From positions 247,135 through 311,134 of the forward strand of contig NZ_MJEJ02000051.1 in assembly GCF_002095435.2 (NCBI RefSeq): 64,000 nucleotides of DNA, read 5' to 3'. Each line of letters opens with the position of its first letter. Positions within the stretch are counted from its first letter, which is position 1. Shown in pieces: positions 51,301-57,690 of the stretch. The notes beneath the pieces were generated by a model. The model saw nothing but the letters and a program-made list of their open reading frames with translations. It did no database searches and was not told where the DNA came from. Source of the DNA: Williamsia sp. 1138. Lineage in GTDB: Bacteria; Actinomycetota; Actinomycetes; Mycobacteriales; Mycobacteriaceae. Made by a program: the position numbers and the translations under genes.

Positions 51301-51543
51301 GGACAAGCGGTCGGCCACCGGCTCGATGAGCCGCTCGGCAGCTTCGACGATCTTGGCAGTGCTGCGATCGAGATCGGCGTCGATGACCAACTCGGCGAGG
51401 ACGGGCAACCAGGGGCCACCTTGTCCACCGAAGCTCACTGCGTACGACTCACCATCCCGCAGTCGGTCGATCAGGGATCCATCGGGCCGGGTGGCCCAAG
51501 CAGAGTTTTCTTCGGATCCGGTGCGGAACTGGTGAATGGTCAC
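42316..51543 (-). CDS. fas: Type I fatty acid synthase
   Basis: A single-chain multifunctional synthase of 3075 residues making C16-C26 acyl-CoA for lipids and mycolic acid precursors. Domains in order: acetyltransferase (GHSQG, Ser 149); FMN enoyl reductase (IEGGRAGGHHSWED, near 579); dehydratase hot-dog (GDHNPIHTD, near 1229); malonyl/palmitoyl transferase (GHSVGEYNALAA, Ser 1440); ACP (GVSSRRNQLLLDIGG, near 1813); ketoreductase (VVTGASKGSIAAA, near 2128); ketosynthase (Cys 2724 in ACATAAVSVEEG, His in KHDTSTKANDPNE near 2872 and TGHAKGGAAA near 2914). The Ala/Pro/Glu-rich linker before ACP fits a swinging arm. It starts at GTG 51543 behind AGGGAG. All active-site motifs are intact. Confidence 0.97.
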   Translation of the reverse strand: MTIHQFRTGSEENSAWATRPDGSLIDRLRDGESYAVSFGGQGGPWLPVLAELVIDADLDRSTAKIVEAAERLIEPVADRLSAVRPDGFHPLSWVRAYNAEEATPGDSALAAAPVSVPGILLAQLAAVSATRKQGLDLAAMPPVAAIGHSQGVLATEAIKAATIESGLGDGALLAVAHLIGAAGALVARRRGLTAEAAGSPMLSIANVDPARIQALVHDYAQTLREGDRESAPVLSILNGRRSVVLSGAPRHLAAFVAQCETIADAEAAERKKKTTGGSAFAPVFDPLAVSIAFHHPALDAAADLVAEWAQACDIDPVAARRLAAAVLVDRVDWVDALDDVVSAGAKWILDLGPGDVATRLSVPVVRGQGVGLISVSQRGGQRNLFAPGGIPDVQRPWSSYSPRIVELPDGRQVVETSFTRLTGRSPMLLAGMTPTTVDPAIVAAAANAGHWAELAGGGQVTEAIFADNIAKLTELLEPGRQAQFNTLFLDPYLWKLQIGGKRLVQKARANGAPIDGVIVSAGIPELDEAVALVSELAEAQIPYVSFKPGTIGQIRSVIRIAAEVPHYPVIVQIEGGRAGGHHSWEDLDSLLLATYAELRARPNVVICVGGGIGTAERASEYLTGVWSAAHDYPLMPLDGILIGTAAMATKEATTSPAVKELLVNTPGCDEWIGAGYASAGMASGRSQLGADIHEVDNAASRCGRLLDEVAGDEDAVAERRDEIIEALTGTAKPYFGDVAQMTYREWLDRYVELAVGEATGPDTWVDITWRQRFIEMLQRAEARLNDADRGHIPTLFGHTAATDNAGAAIDALVAVYPAADTDVLHPADLLFFLELCRTPGKPVNFVPVIDKDVRRWWRSDSLWQAHDARYGADEVCIIPGPVAVAGITRVDEPVGELLDRFEAQVVTDLHGIGSEPFAISARLRAGLVDVDGVLGSAIEALSVQWSGRLVPNPIAQLGDRDAWEFPSTERGEHEPTGAVLERTDDGVLLSVPIGKATVSIPMIVDNSIFDGGAPTVTVDAAAGAMRQLLAVAAGGSLAEVTDGSATRTATWDPDLVADHAAVTAYTLPEHLSASIPQGVTGFANPDTLVGLCWPAVFSVIGAATSTDGAPVVEGLLDLVHLDHVATTVGELPRTKAEFTVTAALSDVTDTDLGRVVTVDVTLAEGDRQVATMTERFAVRGRTGSGELGDPKRAGGALSARTGEATRKKIRQATITAPSRMNGFALVSGDHNPIHTDLSAAKMAGLGSPIAHGMWLSAAAQHVATATDAKNAIPVPRALIGWTARFLGMVRPGDEITVRVDRVGMDAGRDVIEVSAKVGDQLVMNATGLLAPAKTVYAFPGQGIQSKGMGLDARSRSKAARKIWDRADKHTRDALGFSILAVVRDNPTTLSAGGTTYQHPDGVLFLTQFTQVAMATLGVAQIAELKESGAFVENAITCGHSVGEYNALAACAGVLPLEAVLEVVFQRGEAMHHLVPRDAKGRSDYQMAAIRPSQFGLADDDVIDFVSEIGERTGEFVEVVNLNLLGSQYAIAGTVKGLEALEAEIEILRAKTGGKRSFIVIPGIDVPFHSTVLRAGVPDFRLRLQDLLPEHIDPEILVGRYVPNLVPRMFNLGRDFVQEIADLVPSDPLNEVLADWDTWSAKPGELTRVILVELLAWQFASPVRWIETQDLLFTPAERGGAGVERFVEVGVKSAPTLSGLAGNTLKLDDYAQSAVQVLNIERDSDVILAKDTAPDVDEDEATEEAPAAEAASPAAETATAAPAPVAAPVDSGPRPDDISFTPADAVDAVIALWTKIRIDQIGAADTIEALCDGVSSRRNQLLLDIGGELGLGAIDGAAEAEMPALASTVNALARGYKPFGSVLTDAIGDQIRKVFGPVNKRASYIEDRVTSVWQLGPGWALHTSLAVALGSRDGVSVRGGDLGDLISAAPANADAIDALIDAAVSKVGSNKGISVSKPAVGGGAGGGTVDAAALGELTEQFIGRSGALASAAQTILTKLGLAEEQEVGAPAEDNTAVLERVSAELGSDWLRVVAPAFDERRAVLIDDRWASAREDLARIWLEDEHVVDNDFYDISARFIGAGETVCHQASWWQGKALANGHRVHARVYAQIAHAAQDPQPETYAKDVAVVTGASKGSIAAAVVEQLLAGGATVVATTSRLDDNRLAFFKALYRRSARGDAALWVAPANLSSYTDVDELVEWIGSEQTENLGGKTGVVKPALKPTLLFPFAAPRVAGDLTDAGARAELEMKVLLWSVERLIAGLGDIAANHHLAARLHVVLPGSPNRGMFGGDGAYGESKAALDALVKRWAAEDSWNSKVTLAHALIGWVTGTGLMGHNDGLVEAVEAAGVKTWSTNEMATELLKAVTPDSRTQARTEPIQLDLTGGLADATLDMKALAQAQADAVARTEDDDTDDEPTLAALPAPARAPEATTPNWGEIDARPEDLVVIVGAGELGPYGSSRTRFEMEVEDELSAAGVLELAWSTGLIVWESTPKPGWYDAETSDPVAEADIADRYHDAVVERCGIRRYADDGDMIDNTSPLLTSVFLDDDLTFTVSSETEARAFQSSSPDKTKIKVDAESGEWQVTRLAGTEIRVPRRFNLTRTVGGQIPTGFDPTRWGVSADMAESVDRVALWNLIATVDAFLASGFEPSELMRWVHPGLVANTQGTGMGGMTSMRSLYLDTFTGEAKANDILQEALPNVVAAHVVQSYIGSYGAMIHPVAACATAAVSVEEGVDKIKLGKALFAVAGGFDDLGIEGIVGFGDMSATAESAKMEAQGIDARRFSRANDRRRGGFVESQGGGTILLARGDVAAEMGLPVLGVVGWAQSFGDGVHTSIPAPGIGALGAARGQKDSGFAKSLRQLGVSPDDVALVSKHDTSTKANDPNEANLHERLAEALGRSEGAPLFVVSQKSLTGHAKGGAAAFQLIGLCQVLRDGVIPPNRSLDCVDEAMEEYKHLVWPTAPLRFGKRFALKAGLLTSLGFGHVSGLIAVVHPEAFVAALDPAQREQYRAAAAERSRLGQQRLLEAMFGGKPAYQRPPNRRFDDSAYEGDQEAAMLLDGDARLSATGHYGAGE

Positions 51544-51749
51544 GAGGCTCCCTCATGTAGCTGGTTGCGTGTGTTTCTGCGGATGTGAGGACCGCGCTGT
51601 CTGTGGACGGCGCAGCCCGGAGATTCCCATCCGCTGGTGGGCCTGACGAACTCGCATTGCGAATTCCCCTGCGGCCCACTACGTTTCATCTCGACAGACA
51701 GGCAACATTGCCCGCCCTCTCCAGATGCGCTCGAACACCATGTTGGCAC

Positions 51750-51778
51750 ACAAAAATGAGGTTTTCCTCATGTTTCAA
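51750..51778 (-). promoter_or_regulatory. Candidate fas promoter with palindromic spacer
   Basis: On the minus strand TTGAAA (51778-51773) and TTTTGT (51755-51750) are 17 bp apart. The spacer is almost filled by the perfect palindrome ATGAGG-TTTT-CCTCAT (51756-51771). The -10 match is weak, as expected for an activator-dependent promoter. A FasR-type TetR regulator could bind here; the binding is inferred. Confidence 0.45.
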
Positions 51779-51930
51779 AGTGACCCGTGGGTATACCCGT
51801 CAGTAACATCCGCCACAGGGGGTCCAGCAGTACGCGAAGTACCGCAAGCGATCGTTGAATAGGCAGATCACACCGACCGAACGAGCGCTCACCTGGGAAA
51901 ACGACGGGCTGTCGCGACCGTTACCCAATC

Positions 51931-51950
51931 GTGACAAACAAATATGTCAC
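51931..51950. promoter_or_regulatory. Inverted repeat upstream of the HIT gene
   Basis: GTGACA at 51931-51936 and TGTCAC at 51945-51950 form an exact 6-bp inverted repeat spaced by eight AT-rich bases, 46 bp before the HIT start. It looks like an operator for a dimeric regulator. Confidence 0.45.
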
Positions 51951-51996
51951 TCCCGGTGCGCGGGCTCTCCGAAGAGGCGGCACTAGGGTGGCCTGT

Positions 51997-52419
51997 ATGA
52001 GTGACTGCGTCTTTTGCGCGATCGTCGCCGGATCCTCTCCGGCCCACGTCGTCTACGAGGACGACGATGTTCTCGGCTTTCTCGACATCCGTCCGGTACG
52101 ACCTGGCCACACCCTGCTGATCCCCAAACGCCACGCCGCCGATCTCGCCGAACTCAGTCCTGAACAGGGCGGCAAACTGTTCCAGGCCGGCCAACGCGTC
52201 GCCGCCGCCCAACGCAGCTCCGCGATCGCCGCGGATGGCGTCAACCTGCTCGTCAATGATGGCCGCGCAGCGTTCCAGACCGTCTTCCACTCACATCTGC
52301 ATGTGGTGCCGCGACACAACGGGGACAAGCTGGTCCTCGCGAAGAGTTTGCTCACCCGGCGCGACAACGACCTGCCGGGTACGGCCGAGATCCTGCGTTC
52401 CGAACTGCAGGGATCCTGA
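51997..52419 (+). CDS. HIT-family nucleotide hydrolase/transferase
   Basis: A 140-residue histidine-triad protein acting on nucleoside phosphoramidates or adenylated nucleotides. It starts at ATG 51997 (MSDCVFCAIVAGSSPAHVVY) with a CxxC zinc pair, and the active triad is HSHLHVVPR near residues 90-98. RPVRPGHTLLIPKRH is conserved. Five bases separate it from the sirtuin gene, so they form an operon. Both enzymes handle nucleotide-linked signals (AMP-lysine or NAD-derived). Confidence 0.92.
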   Translation: MSDCVFCAIVAGSSPAHVVYEDDDVLGFLDIRPVRPGHTLLIPKRHAADLAELSPEQGGKLFQAGQRVAAAQRSSAIAADGVNLLVNDGRAAFQTVFHSHLHVVPRHNGDKLVLAKSLLTRRDNDLPGTAEILRSELQGS

Positions 52420-52424
52420 CGCCG

Positions 52425-53195
52425 ATGGGCGCCACGCACCTCGATCCGGCCGTCGCTGCGTTGGTCCGCGAGGCGCACTGGGTGACCGTGTGCTCGGGCG
52501 CCGGCATGTCGGCCGAGAGCAAGATCCCCACCTTCCGCGACGCGGAGACCGGGCTGTGGGAGCGTTTCGACCCCACCGAGCTCGCGACGCCCGAGGCGTG
52601 GTCGGCCGACCCCGCCCTCGTCTGGGCCTGGTACCAGTGGCGCGCCCGCCTCGTTCGCGGCGCAGAACCCAACGCAGGCCACCGCGCGCTGGCGCAGTGG
52701 GCCGAGCGGCGCACTCTGATGGTGGTCACCCAGAATGTCGACGACCTACACGAACGCGCGGGCAGCGCCGTCACCGCTCATCTGCACGGAAGTCTCTTCG
52801 CGCCACGCTGTTCGAACTGCGAAACCCCTTACGAGGGCACTGATGCCGACCCGGACACGGCGACGGAGACCCTGCGCGTCGAACCGCCGGCCTGTCCGCG
52901 CTGCCTCTCCCCTGTCCGGCCGGGCGTGGTGTGGTTCGGCGAACCGCTACCGCAGGGTGCCTGGGACCGGGCCGCCGATGCCGCAGCCGGATGCGACCTG
53001 TTGATCGTCGTGGGGACATCGGGACTGGTGTACCCGGCCGCCTCGCTCCCGGAACGGGCTCTGGCCGCCGGCATCCCGGTGATCGAGATCAACCCGGACC
53101 CGACACCTCTGAGCTCATCCGTCACGCATTTCCTGCAGACCACTGCGGGCCGAGGTCTACCGGCCCTGCTCGAGCACGTCCCGCCCGCGGACTGA
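52425..53195 (+). CDS. cobB: NAD-dependent protein deacylase (Sir2, SIRT5-like class III)
   Basis: Removes acyl groups from lysines using NAD+. The 256 residues include the NAD loop CSGAGMSAESKIPTFRD, TQNVDDLHERAG, the catalytic His 121 (HLHGSLF) and a four-Cys zinc ribbon (C129, C132 and CPRC near 157-160). Tyr 70 and Arg 73 in WAWYQWRARL form the YxxR motif that marks desuccinylase/demalonylase activity rather than plain deacetylase. It is five bases after the HIT gene and followed by a 21-bp repeat block. Confidence 0.93.
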   Translation: MGATHLDPAVAALVREAHWVTVCSGAGMSAESKIPTFRDAETGLWERFDPTELATPEAWSADPALVWAWYQWRARLVRGAEPNAGHRALAQWAERRTLMVVTQNVDDLHERAGSAVTAHLHGSLFAPRCSNCETPYEGTDADPDTATETLRVEPPACPRCLSPVRPGVVWFGEPLPQGAWDRAADAAAGCDLLIVVGTSGLVYPAASLPERALAAGIPVIEINPDPTPLSSSVTHFLQTTAGRGLPALLEHVPPAD

Positions 53196-53196
53196 C

Positions 53197-53378
53197 CGCC
53201 GATCGTGCCTTTCCAGGCGCCGATCGTGCCCTTCCAAGCGCCGACCGTGCCCTTCCAGACGCCGACCGTGCCCTTCTAGACGCCGACCGTGCCCTTCCGA
53301 AAACCTTTGCCGCACAAAGGCACGATCGGTGAGCCGAACGGCACGATCGACGCGAACAACGGCACGGTCGACGGCGAT
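53197..53378. repeat. Block of 21-bp repeats, five direct and three inverted
   Basis: Five head-to-tail 21-bp units of the form CGCCGACCGTGCCCTTCCAG plus one base run from 53197 to 53301 (first two units have GATCG). After 14 bases, three units in opposite orientation (core GGCACGATCG or GGCACGGTCG) run at the same 21-bp period from 53316 to 53378. The two sets can pair as a cruciform or an RNA hairpin. The block separates the sirtuin from the helicase-nuclease gene, which converge. It has no unique spacers, so it is not a CRISPR. Confidence 0.9.
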
Positions 53379-53399
53379 ATGGGCGCGCTTGGCGGAGGT

Positions 53400-56300
53400 C
53401 TAGTCCCCGCCGCTCAATTCGAGAGGTTGCCAGGGCTCGACATCTGAGGAACCGGCCAGCTCTGGTGCCACCGAGTTCGGTGAGACGCCACGTCTTTCCA
53501 GTTCATCCCACAGTCCGCGCATCGCGAGTTCTGGGTCGAGCAGGTATTCCGACTCGCGCACTCGCCAGAAACGCCAGCCGCAGCGGCGCAGTTCGCGTTC
53601 GCGTTCCATGTCGGCTCGCGCCTGTTCGGGCGTGCTGGTGAACTCGTCACCGTCGCATTCGACGGCGAGCCTGGCGTCGCTGCCGGTGACGACGAGGTCG
53701 ATGACGCGGTTGTTGACGACCACCTTTGGATTCACGTAGAAACCGCGCTCGGTGAGATCGACGAAGATCTGCTGCTCGAACAGCGAGTCGAACGGTTCGT
53801 TGCGCGAGGTGGTCGTGATGCCGACGGGCATCGGATCAACCAGTGCGCCTTCGGTTTTCTGCATGTACGTCAGCAGTGAGTACCGCAAGTCATTCGTTTT
53901 GAGGTCACCTGCCTCGACCGAATGGATCAGCCAAAGCTGTTCCATGGCCCGGGAGGCCGCCACGTTGATCCGGCGCTGGGATTCGCTGCGGGTCAGCGCG
54001 TTGACGTTCGTCTCCGGGCACACCACCATGGACAGGAAGATCACGTGTCTCTCGTCGCCCTGGAAGTCGGGCGGTGTTCCCACCCGAAGGGCCCGCTCGC
54101 GCCAGATCTCAGGAGTGAGCGCATCGCGCAGCGACTGGCTGACGAGGTCGACCTGGCGCTGCCCTTGCAGCACCACCACGCCGAAGGACATGCCCGCATA
54201 TCGCGGATCGACGTCGGCCTCTTTCAACAACTGCACCAGTGCGGCAGCTTCGTCCGGATTCACGAGCGACGAGTTCGACCCAGAACTCCTCGCTCCTTCG
54301 ATGTGCCGGGTCTGCAACGGCGGCAACCGATCTGCACCGAACTGCCGCACCGGGATCAGCGGGGAATCGGGATAGAACTGCCTGCTGGAGAACTCGATGA
54401 TCTCGGGCATCGACCGGAAGTGCTCGCGGAGCCGCACCACGTGCCCGAATCGGGTGCGCAGCATCGAGAACAGGCTCGAACGCGGCGTGAGACTGTCCCG
54501 CATGTACTGCGGGATGTCGTACAGGTAGGTGTCGAGTTTGGTGAAGACCTCGTCCATGCCCGAACCCCCGAAACCGCCGGGAGCACACTGTCGGTCGTCG
54601 CCGACGACGATCACCCGGGGCGCGAGCCACAGCAGGAACAGACTGGAGATGTCGGCTTGGCTGGCCTCGTCCACGATCACCACATCGAATGAATTCTGTT
54701 GCGGTGCGACAGAACTGAGCACCTGCGAGATGGGCATGATCCATGCCGGCACGGCGGTCTGCGCCTGCGCCATCGCGGAACGGGCGGCGAGCCTGAAGCG
54801 CTCTGCGTGCTTACCCGAGCCCTTACCGATGTTCGTTATGTGATCTCTGTAAGACTGCAGCGCCTGAACCTGGCTGACGGTCATGTGCTCGAGGCATTCA
54901 CGCCACGCGCAGGCAGCTGCCAACCGCGCAGTGAAGTGCGTGATGTCGGCTTCGACCTCATCGAGGTCGGCTTCGAGCCTCATCTCGCGTTCCGGGTCAC
55001 TGCGGTCCTGCGCCCACTGATAGGCCCGCCGCCACGACCACGCGGCGTCCATGTCCGTGAGACGGTCATCCCAGATCGCCTCGGTGGAGGTCTCGTTCAG
55101 CAGTTTCACGAGGCCCGGGGCCTTGTGCTTCAGGCGCAGCTCGAGCAGGTCCAACGCTCCCTGGCTCTCGCGCTCGATACGAGCTGAGTTGAAGGCACGG
55201 CGGGCCTCGAGAACGGCGTCGGGGTCGGCGGCACGCACGGCCGCGAGCAGCGCATCGCCCTCGCTCGACGGGCCTTTCTCGATCTCCGCTGACAAGACAC
55301 GGGCGATGTCGTCGAGTTCGCGGCGCGCCAGCGTGCCGTCGTTCGCAGCGGCGATGGCACCTGCCTGCCGCGCCACCTCCTCGACCTCATCGATGCTCTT
55401 CGGACGTGGACCGCCCGGACTGATCGAATTCAGCTCGCGAACCAATTGATCTCGGCCCGTGAGCAATTCGGACACCCAGGCGAGTTGTCCGTCGAGCCGC
55501 ACGAGACGTCCGAGCTGAACCGAACGGGTTCCGCTGGTGTCCATCGGAACGTTGACCTCGGCGAGGATCGACTGCACCCGCGCCACCGCATCGAGCACTC
55601 CGAGGTGATCGGCGACGAGCCTCAGCGACGGGGCATCAGTCGGCACCCGGCCGTCGACCGTGTAGGACGCTCCCAGGTCTTCGACAGCTTTCTGCTGGGG
55701 GGCTTTCCGGAATCGACCGCGCCACACACCACCCGATTCCAGGTACTCCGCGGCGTGTTCGAACAGGACTGAATCGCCCGTGGCAGCACCGTCGACCTCC
55801 ACGGTGTGTGTCCCGATGCGCTTGTCCCGCTCGGTCGCGTCATCGATGACCTCCGATAGCGCCGTCACGCGATTCCACAGATATGACGCCTCACCGGAGA
55901 GCAGTCGCTGCGCCATCTGCTGCAGGTGCGGCGGGAACGTCCGGACTTCGCGCACCGCGGCGCCGAGACGGTCACACCTGGTCTTGACCCGCAGCAGTCG
56001 CGCACTGTCCACATCGGCGAGAATTGCGAGAAGCGAACCGCTGCCGACCATGCCTTCGGTGGGACGTTCTTGCACCCGCCTGCAGATCTGCTCCAGTTCC
56101 ACGGTGCCCGGCAGCACGTCGTCGAGCGGGGGCAGATGCTGAGCCAGTCGATCAGACCACCCGCTGCCCCGGGCACGCAGCAGTTCCAGTAGCCGTTCGA
56201 ACTCGGCGGGCTCCAGTGGGGGCAGCGCACTGCTCAACGGGCCTGGTAGCCAATCGTGTTGGTGCGCAACCTCATTGCATTGGCGCACGATGTGGGCTGC

Positions 56301-57566
56301 GGTTCCGCTGTAGCCGGCCGCGACCCATTCGTGCTTCTCGGTTTCCGACTCCCGGAGCTGCCAGATCTCCCGCAAGATCTGCTCACGCTTGGCGCGCGCC
56401 TGATCACGCTTGGACCGCAGGTTCTTGATCTCACTGGTCGCCACTCGCGACTGGAAGCTGCCCTTACGGGTGGCGATCGCCTCGACGCTGTCGATCAGCG
56501 ACTGGGAACCGTCCTTGGTGACGTCGGTGATCGAGACCGCCAGTTCCTGCAGTTCGGCGGGAAGCTTGTCTCGGAGTACGTGTAGGGCCTGGGCCTTCTC
56601 CGAGACGACCAGCACCCGCTGGCCCTTGGCCAGGAGCGCAGACATCAGGTTCGCGATCGTGTGGGTCTTACCTGTTCCTGGCGGGCCTTCGACGACGACT
56701 CCGCTGTCGAGACCGAGTTGCGCGAGGATGTCGCGCTGTTCGACGTTAGACGGCAGCGGATACAGCGCGTCTTCGACGAGCTCGGCCGCGGACATCGCGC
56801 CCGTCTCGCGTAGCCGGGCCACCCGCTCAGACGCCTCGACCGGCTCGACCAATTGCGCGAGGCCGATGGGGATGTCGTTGGATTCATCCCGAACCGTGGC
56901 CATCATGGCCTCGTAGTAGTCGAGCAGCGGCGCCGAACCGCGACGCCGCAGGACGAGAGCAGGTGCCAGGTCCACTGTCACGGAGGCGGGGTCATCGACG
57001 ACCGCACGTCGCCATTTCGTGAAGAACTTCTCGACCGATTCGGCGATCGGCGAGCGCGTGGTGCCGAGAGTGTCCGAGAGCTCTGTCGACGCAGCGAGGT
57101 CGAACCCGTCGAGGCCGGTGAGGAGATGACCTGCGTGCAGCTCCGGTTGCGTCCCTCCGGCGAGCCTGACGCTGATGACCCCGGTCGCATGGTCATGGTC
57201 GGCGATGACCGGTTGGGTGAGAAGATGCTCGCGGATCGACGTAGGCCCGTGTGCCGTGAGCAGCCCCGACGCGACCACGAGTTCCAGCGATTCGGGGCGC
57301 TCGGCCAACTCGTCGATGGCCTGGGCCAGCAGGTCGTACGCGGTGTTCTGCAGTGCATTGCCGCGGGACAGTTCGGTGATCACCTGACCGACGGCTGCAT
57401 CGCGGTCGATCGGGATGTCGTAGTCGGGCCCGAGCCAGACGACCCCGGCGTGCTCTGAGACGTCCCGGATGACCGAGGATTTGGCCCGGACCAGCTCATG
57501 CAGGAACTGCAACAGGCGCAGTACCCTGCCGCGCCGGTCGTCGCCGGGCACAGAATCGGTCATCAT
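53400..57566 (-). CDS. SF1 helicase fused to a PD-(D/E)XK-type nuclease domain
   Basis: A 1388-residue protein. N-terminal unknown region (1-260); Walker A GPPGTGKTHT at about 294-303; a very long helical insertion (about 370-930) rich in charged residues, probably coiled coil; Walker B VVIVDEASQAD near 962-972; VVGDDRQCAP near 987-996; SF1 motifs VRLREHFRSMPEII and DERHVIFLS, then SQRRINVAASRAMEQLWLIHS. The C-terminal domain (about 1255-1360) has FDSLFEQQIFVDLTERGF, VIDLVVTG, AVECDGDEF and RRCGWRFWRVRESEYLLDPE, typical of the Vsr-like MTES_1575/DUF559 nuclease family. Related helicase-nuclease proteins occur in antiphage or repair settings. No methylase or partner gene is adjacent. Function is inferred. 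Confidence 0.85.
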   Translation of the reverse strand: MMTDSVPGDDRRGRVLRLLQFLHELVRAKSSVIRDVSEHAGVVWLGPDYDIPIDRDAAVGQVITELSRGNALQNTAYDLLAQAIDELAERPESLELVVASGLLTAHGPTSIREHLLTQPVIADHDHATGVISVRLAGGTQPELHAGHLLTGLDGFDLAASTELSDTLGTTRSPIAESVEKFFTKWRRAVVDDPASVTVDLAPALVLRRRGSAPLLDYYEAMMATVRDESNDIPIGLAQLVEPVEASERVARLRETGAMSAAELVEDALYPLPSNVEQRDILAQLGLDSGVVVEGPPGTGKTHTIANLMSALLAKGQRVLVVSEKAQALHVLRDKLPAELQELAVSITDVTKDGSQSLIDSVEAIATRKGSFQSRVATSEIKNLRSKRDQARAKREQILREIWQLRESETEKHEWVAAGYSGTAAHIVRQCNEVAHQHDWLPGPLSSALPPLEPAEFERLLELLRARGSGWSDRLAQHLPPLDDVLPGTVELEQICRRVQERPTEGMVGSGSLLAILADVDSARLLRVKTRCDRLGAAVREVRTFPPHLQQMAQRLLSGEASYLWNRVTALSEVIDDATERDKRIGTHTVEVDGAATGDSVLFEHAAEYLESGGVWRGRFRKAPQQKAVEDLGASYTVDGRVPTDAPSLRLVADHLGVLDAVARVQSILAEVNVPMDTSGTRSVQLGRLVRLDGQLAWVSELLTGRDQLVRELNSISPGGPRPKSIDEVEEVARQAGAIAAANDGTLARRELDDIARVLSAEIEKGPSSEGDALLAAVRAADPDAVLEARRAFNSARIERESQGALDLLELRLKHKAPGLVKLLNETSTEAIWDDRLTDMDAAWSWRRAYQWAQDRSDPEREMRLEADLDEVEADITHFTARLAAACAWRECLEHMTVSQVQALQSYRDHITNIGKGSGKHAERFRLAARSAMAQAQTAVPAWIMPISQVLSSVAPQQNSFDVVIVDEASQADISSLFLLWLAPRVIVVGDDRQCAPGGFGGSGMDEVFTKLDTYLYDIPQYMRDSLTPRSSLFSMLRTRFGHVVRLREHFRSMPEIIEFSSRQFYPDSPLIPVRQFGADRLPPLQTRHIEGARSSGSNSSLVNPDEAAALVQLLKEADVDPRYAGMSFGVVVLQGQRQVDLVSQSLRDALTPEIWRERALRVGTPPDFQGDERHVIFLSMVVCPETNVNALTRSESQRRINVAASRAMEQLWLIHSVEAGDLKTNDLRYSLLTYMQKTEGALVDPMPVGITTTSRNEPFDSLFEQQIFVDLTERGFYVNPKVVVNNRVIDLVVTGSDARLAVECDGDEFTSTPEQARADMERERELRRCGWRFWRVRESEYLLDPELAMRGLWDELERRGVSPNSVAPELAGSSDVEPWQPLELSGGD

Positions 57567-57690
57567 GTCCTCGAGTTAAGCCTCAGGTTGATAATTACTA
57601 ACCCAGAACGCTACCCGTTGCAGCGACCGTCTTCACGAGATGGCTGCCGAATGTCGGACTCGACTTGGCTACGCCCGCGCCAAACCCCCC

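Larger units (their letters stand above)
51544..51996. other. 453-bp non-coding gap between fas and the HIT gene
   Basis: No convincing gene is seen on either strand; the open frames have no conserved motif. The gap holds the divergent control regions: a candidate fas promoter with a palindromic spacer (51750-51778), a 10-bp palindrome GGGTATACCC (51789-51798), and an inverted repeat GTGACA-N8-TGTCAC (51931-51950) before the HIT gene. The fas leader would be about 200 nt long. Confidence 0.6.

Noticed and set aside
51585..51806. Small 73-codon gene in the fas upstream gap
   Set aside because: No ribosome site, no motif, and it overlaps the proposed fas promoter and leader.
52931..53332. Heptad-repeat protein (ADRALPD-type) read through the 21-bp repeats
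   Set aside because: The open frame is an effect of a period divisible by three and starts inside the sirtuin gene in another frame.
53197..53378. CRISPR array
   Set aside because: The units are contiguous 21-bp repeats with no unique spacers and change orientation halfway; no cas gene is near.
53400..57566. Classical restriction system
   Set aside because: No methyltransferase or specificity gene is adjacent; the nuclease domain is fused to a helicase instead.
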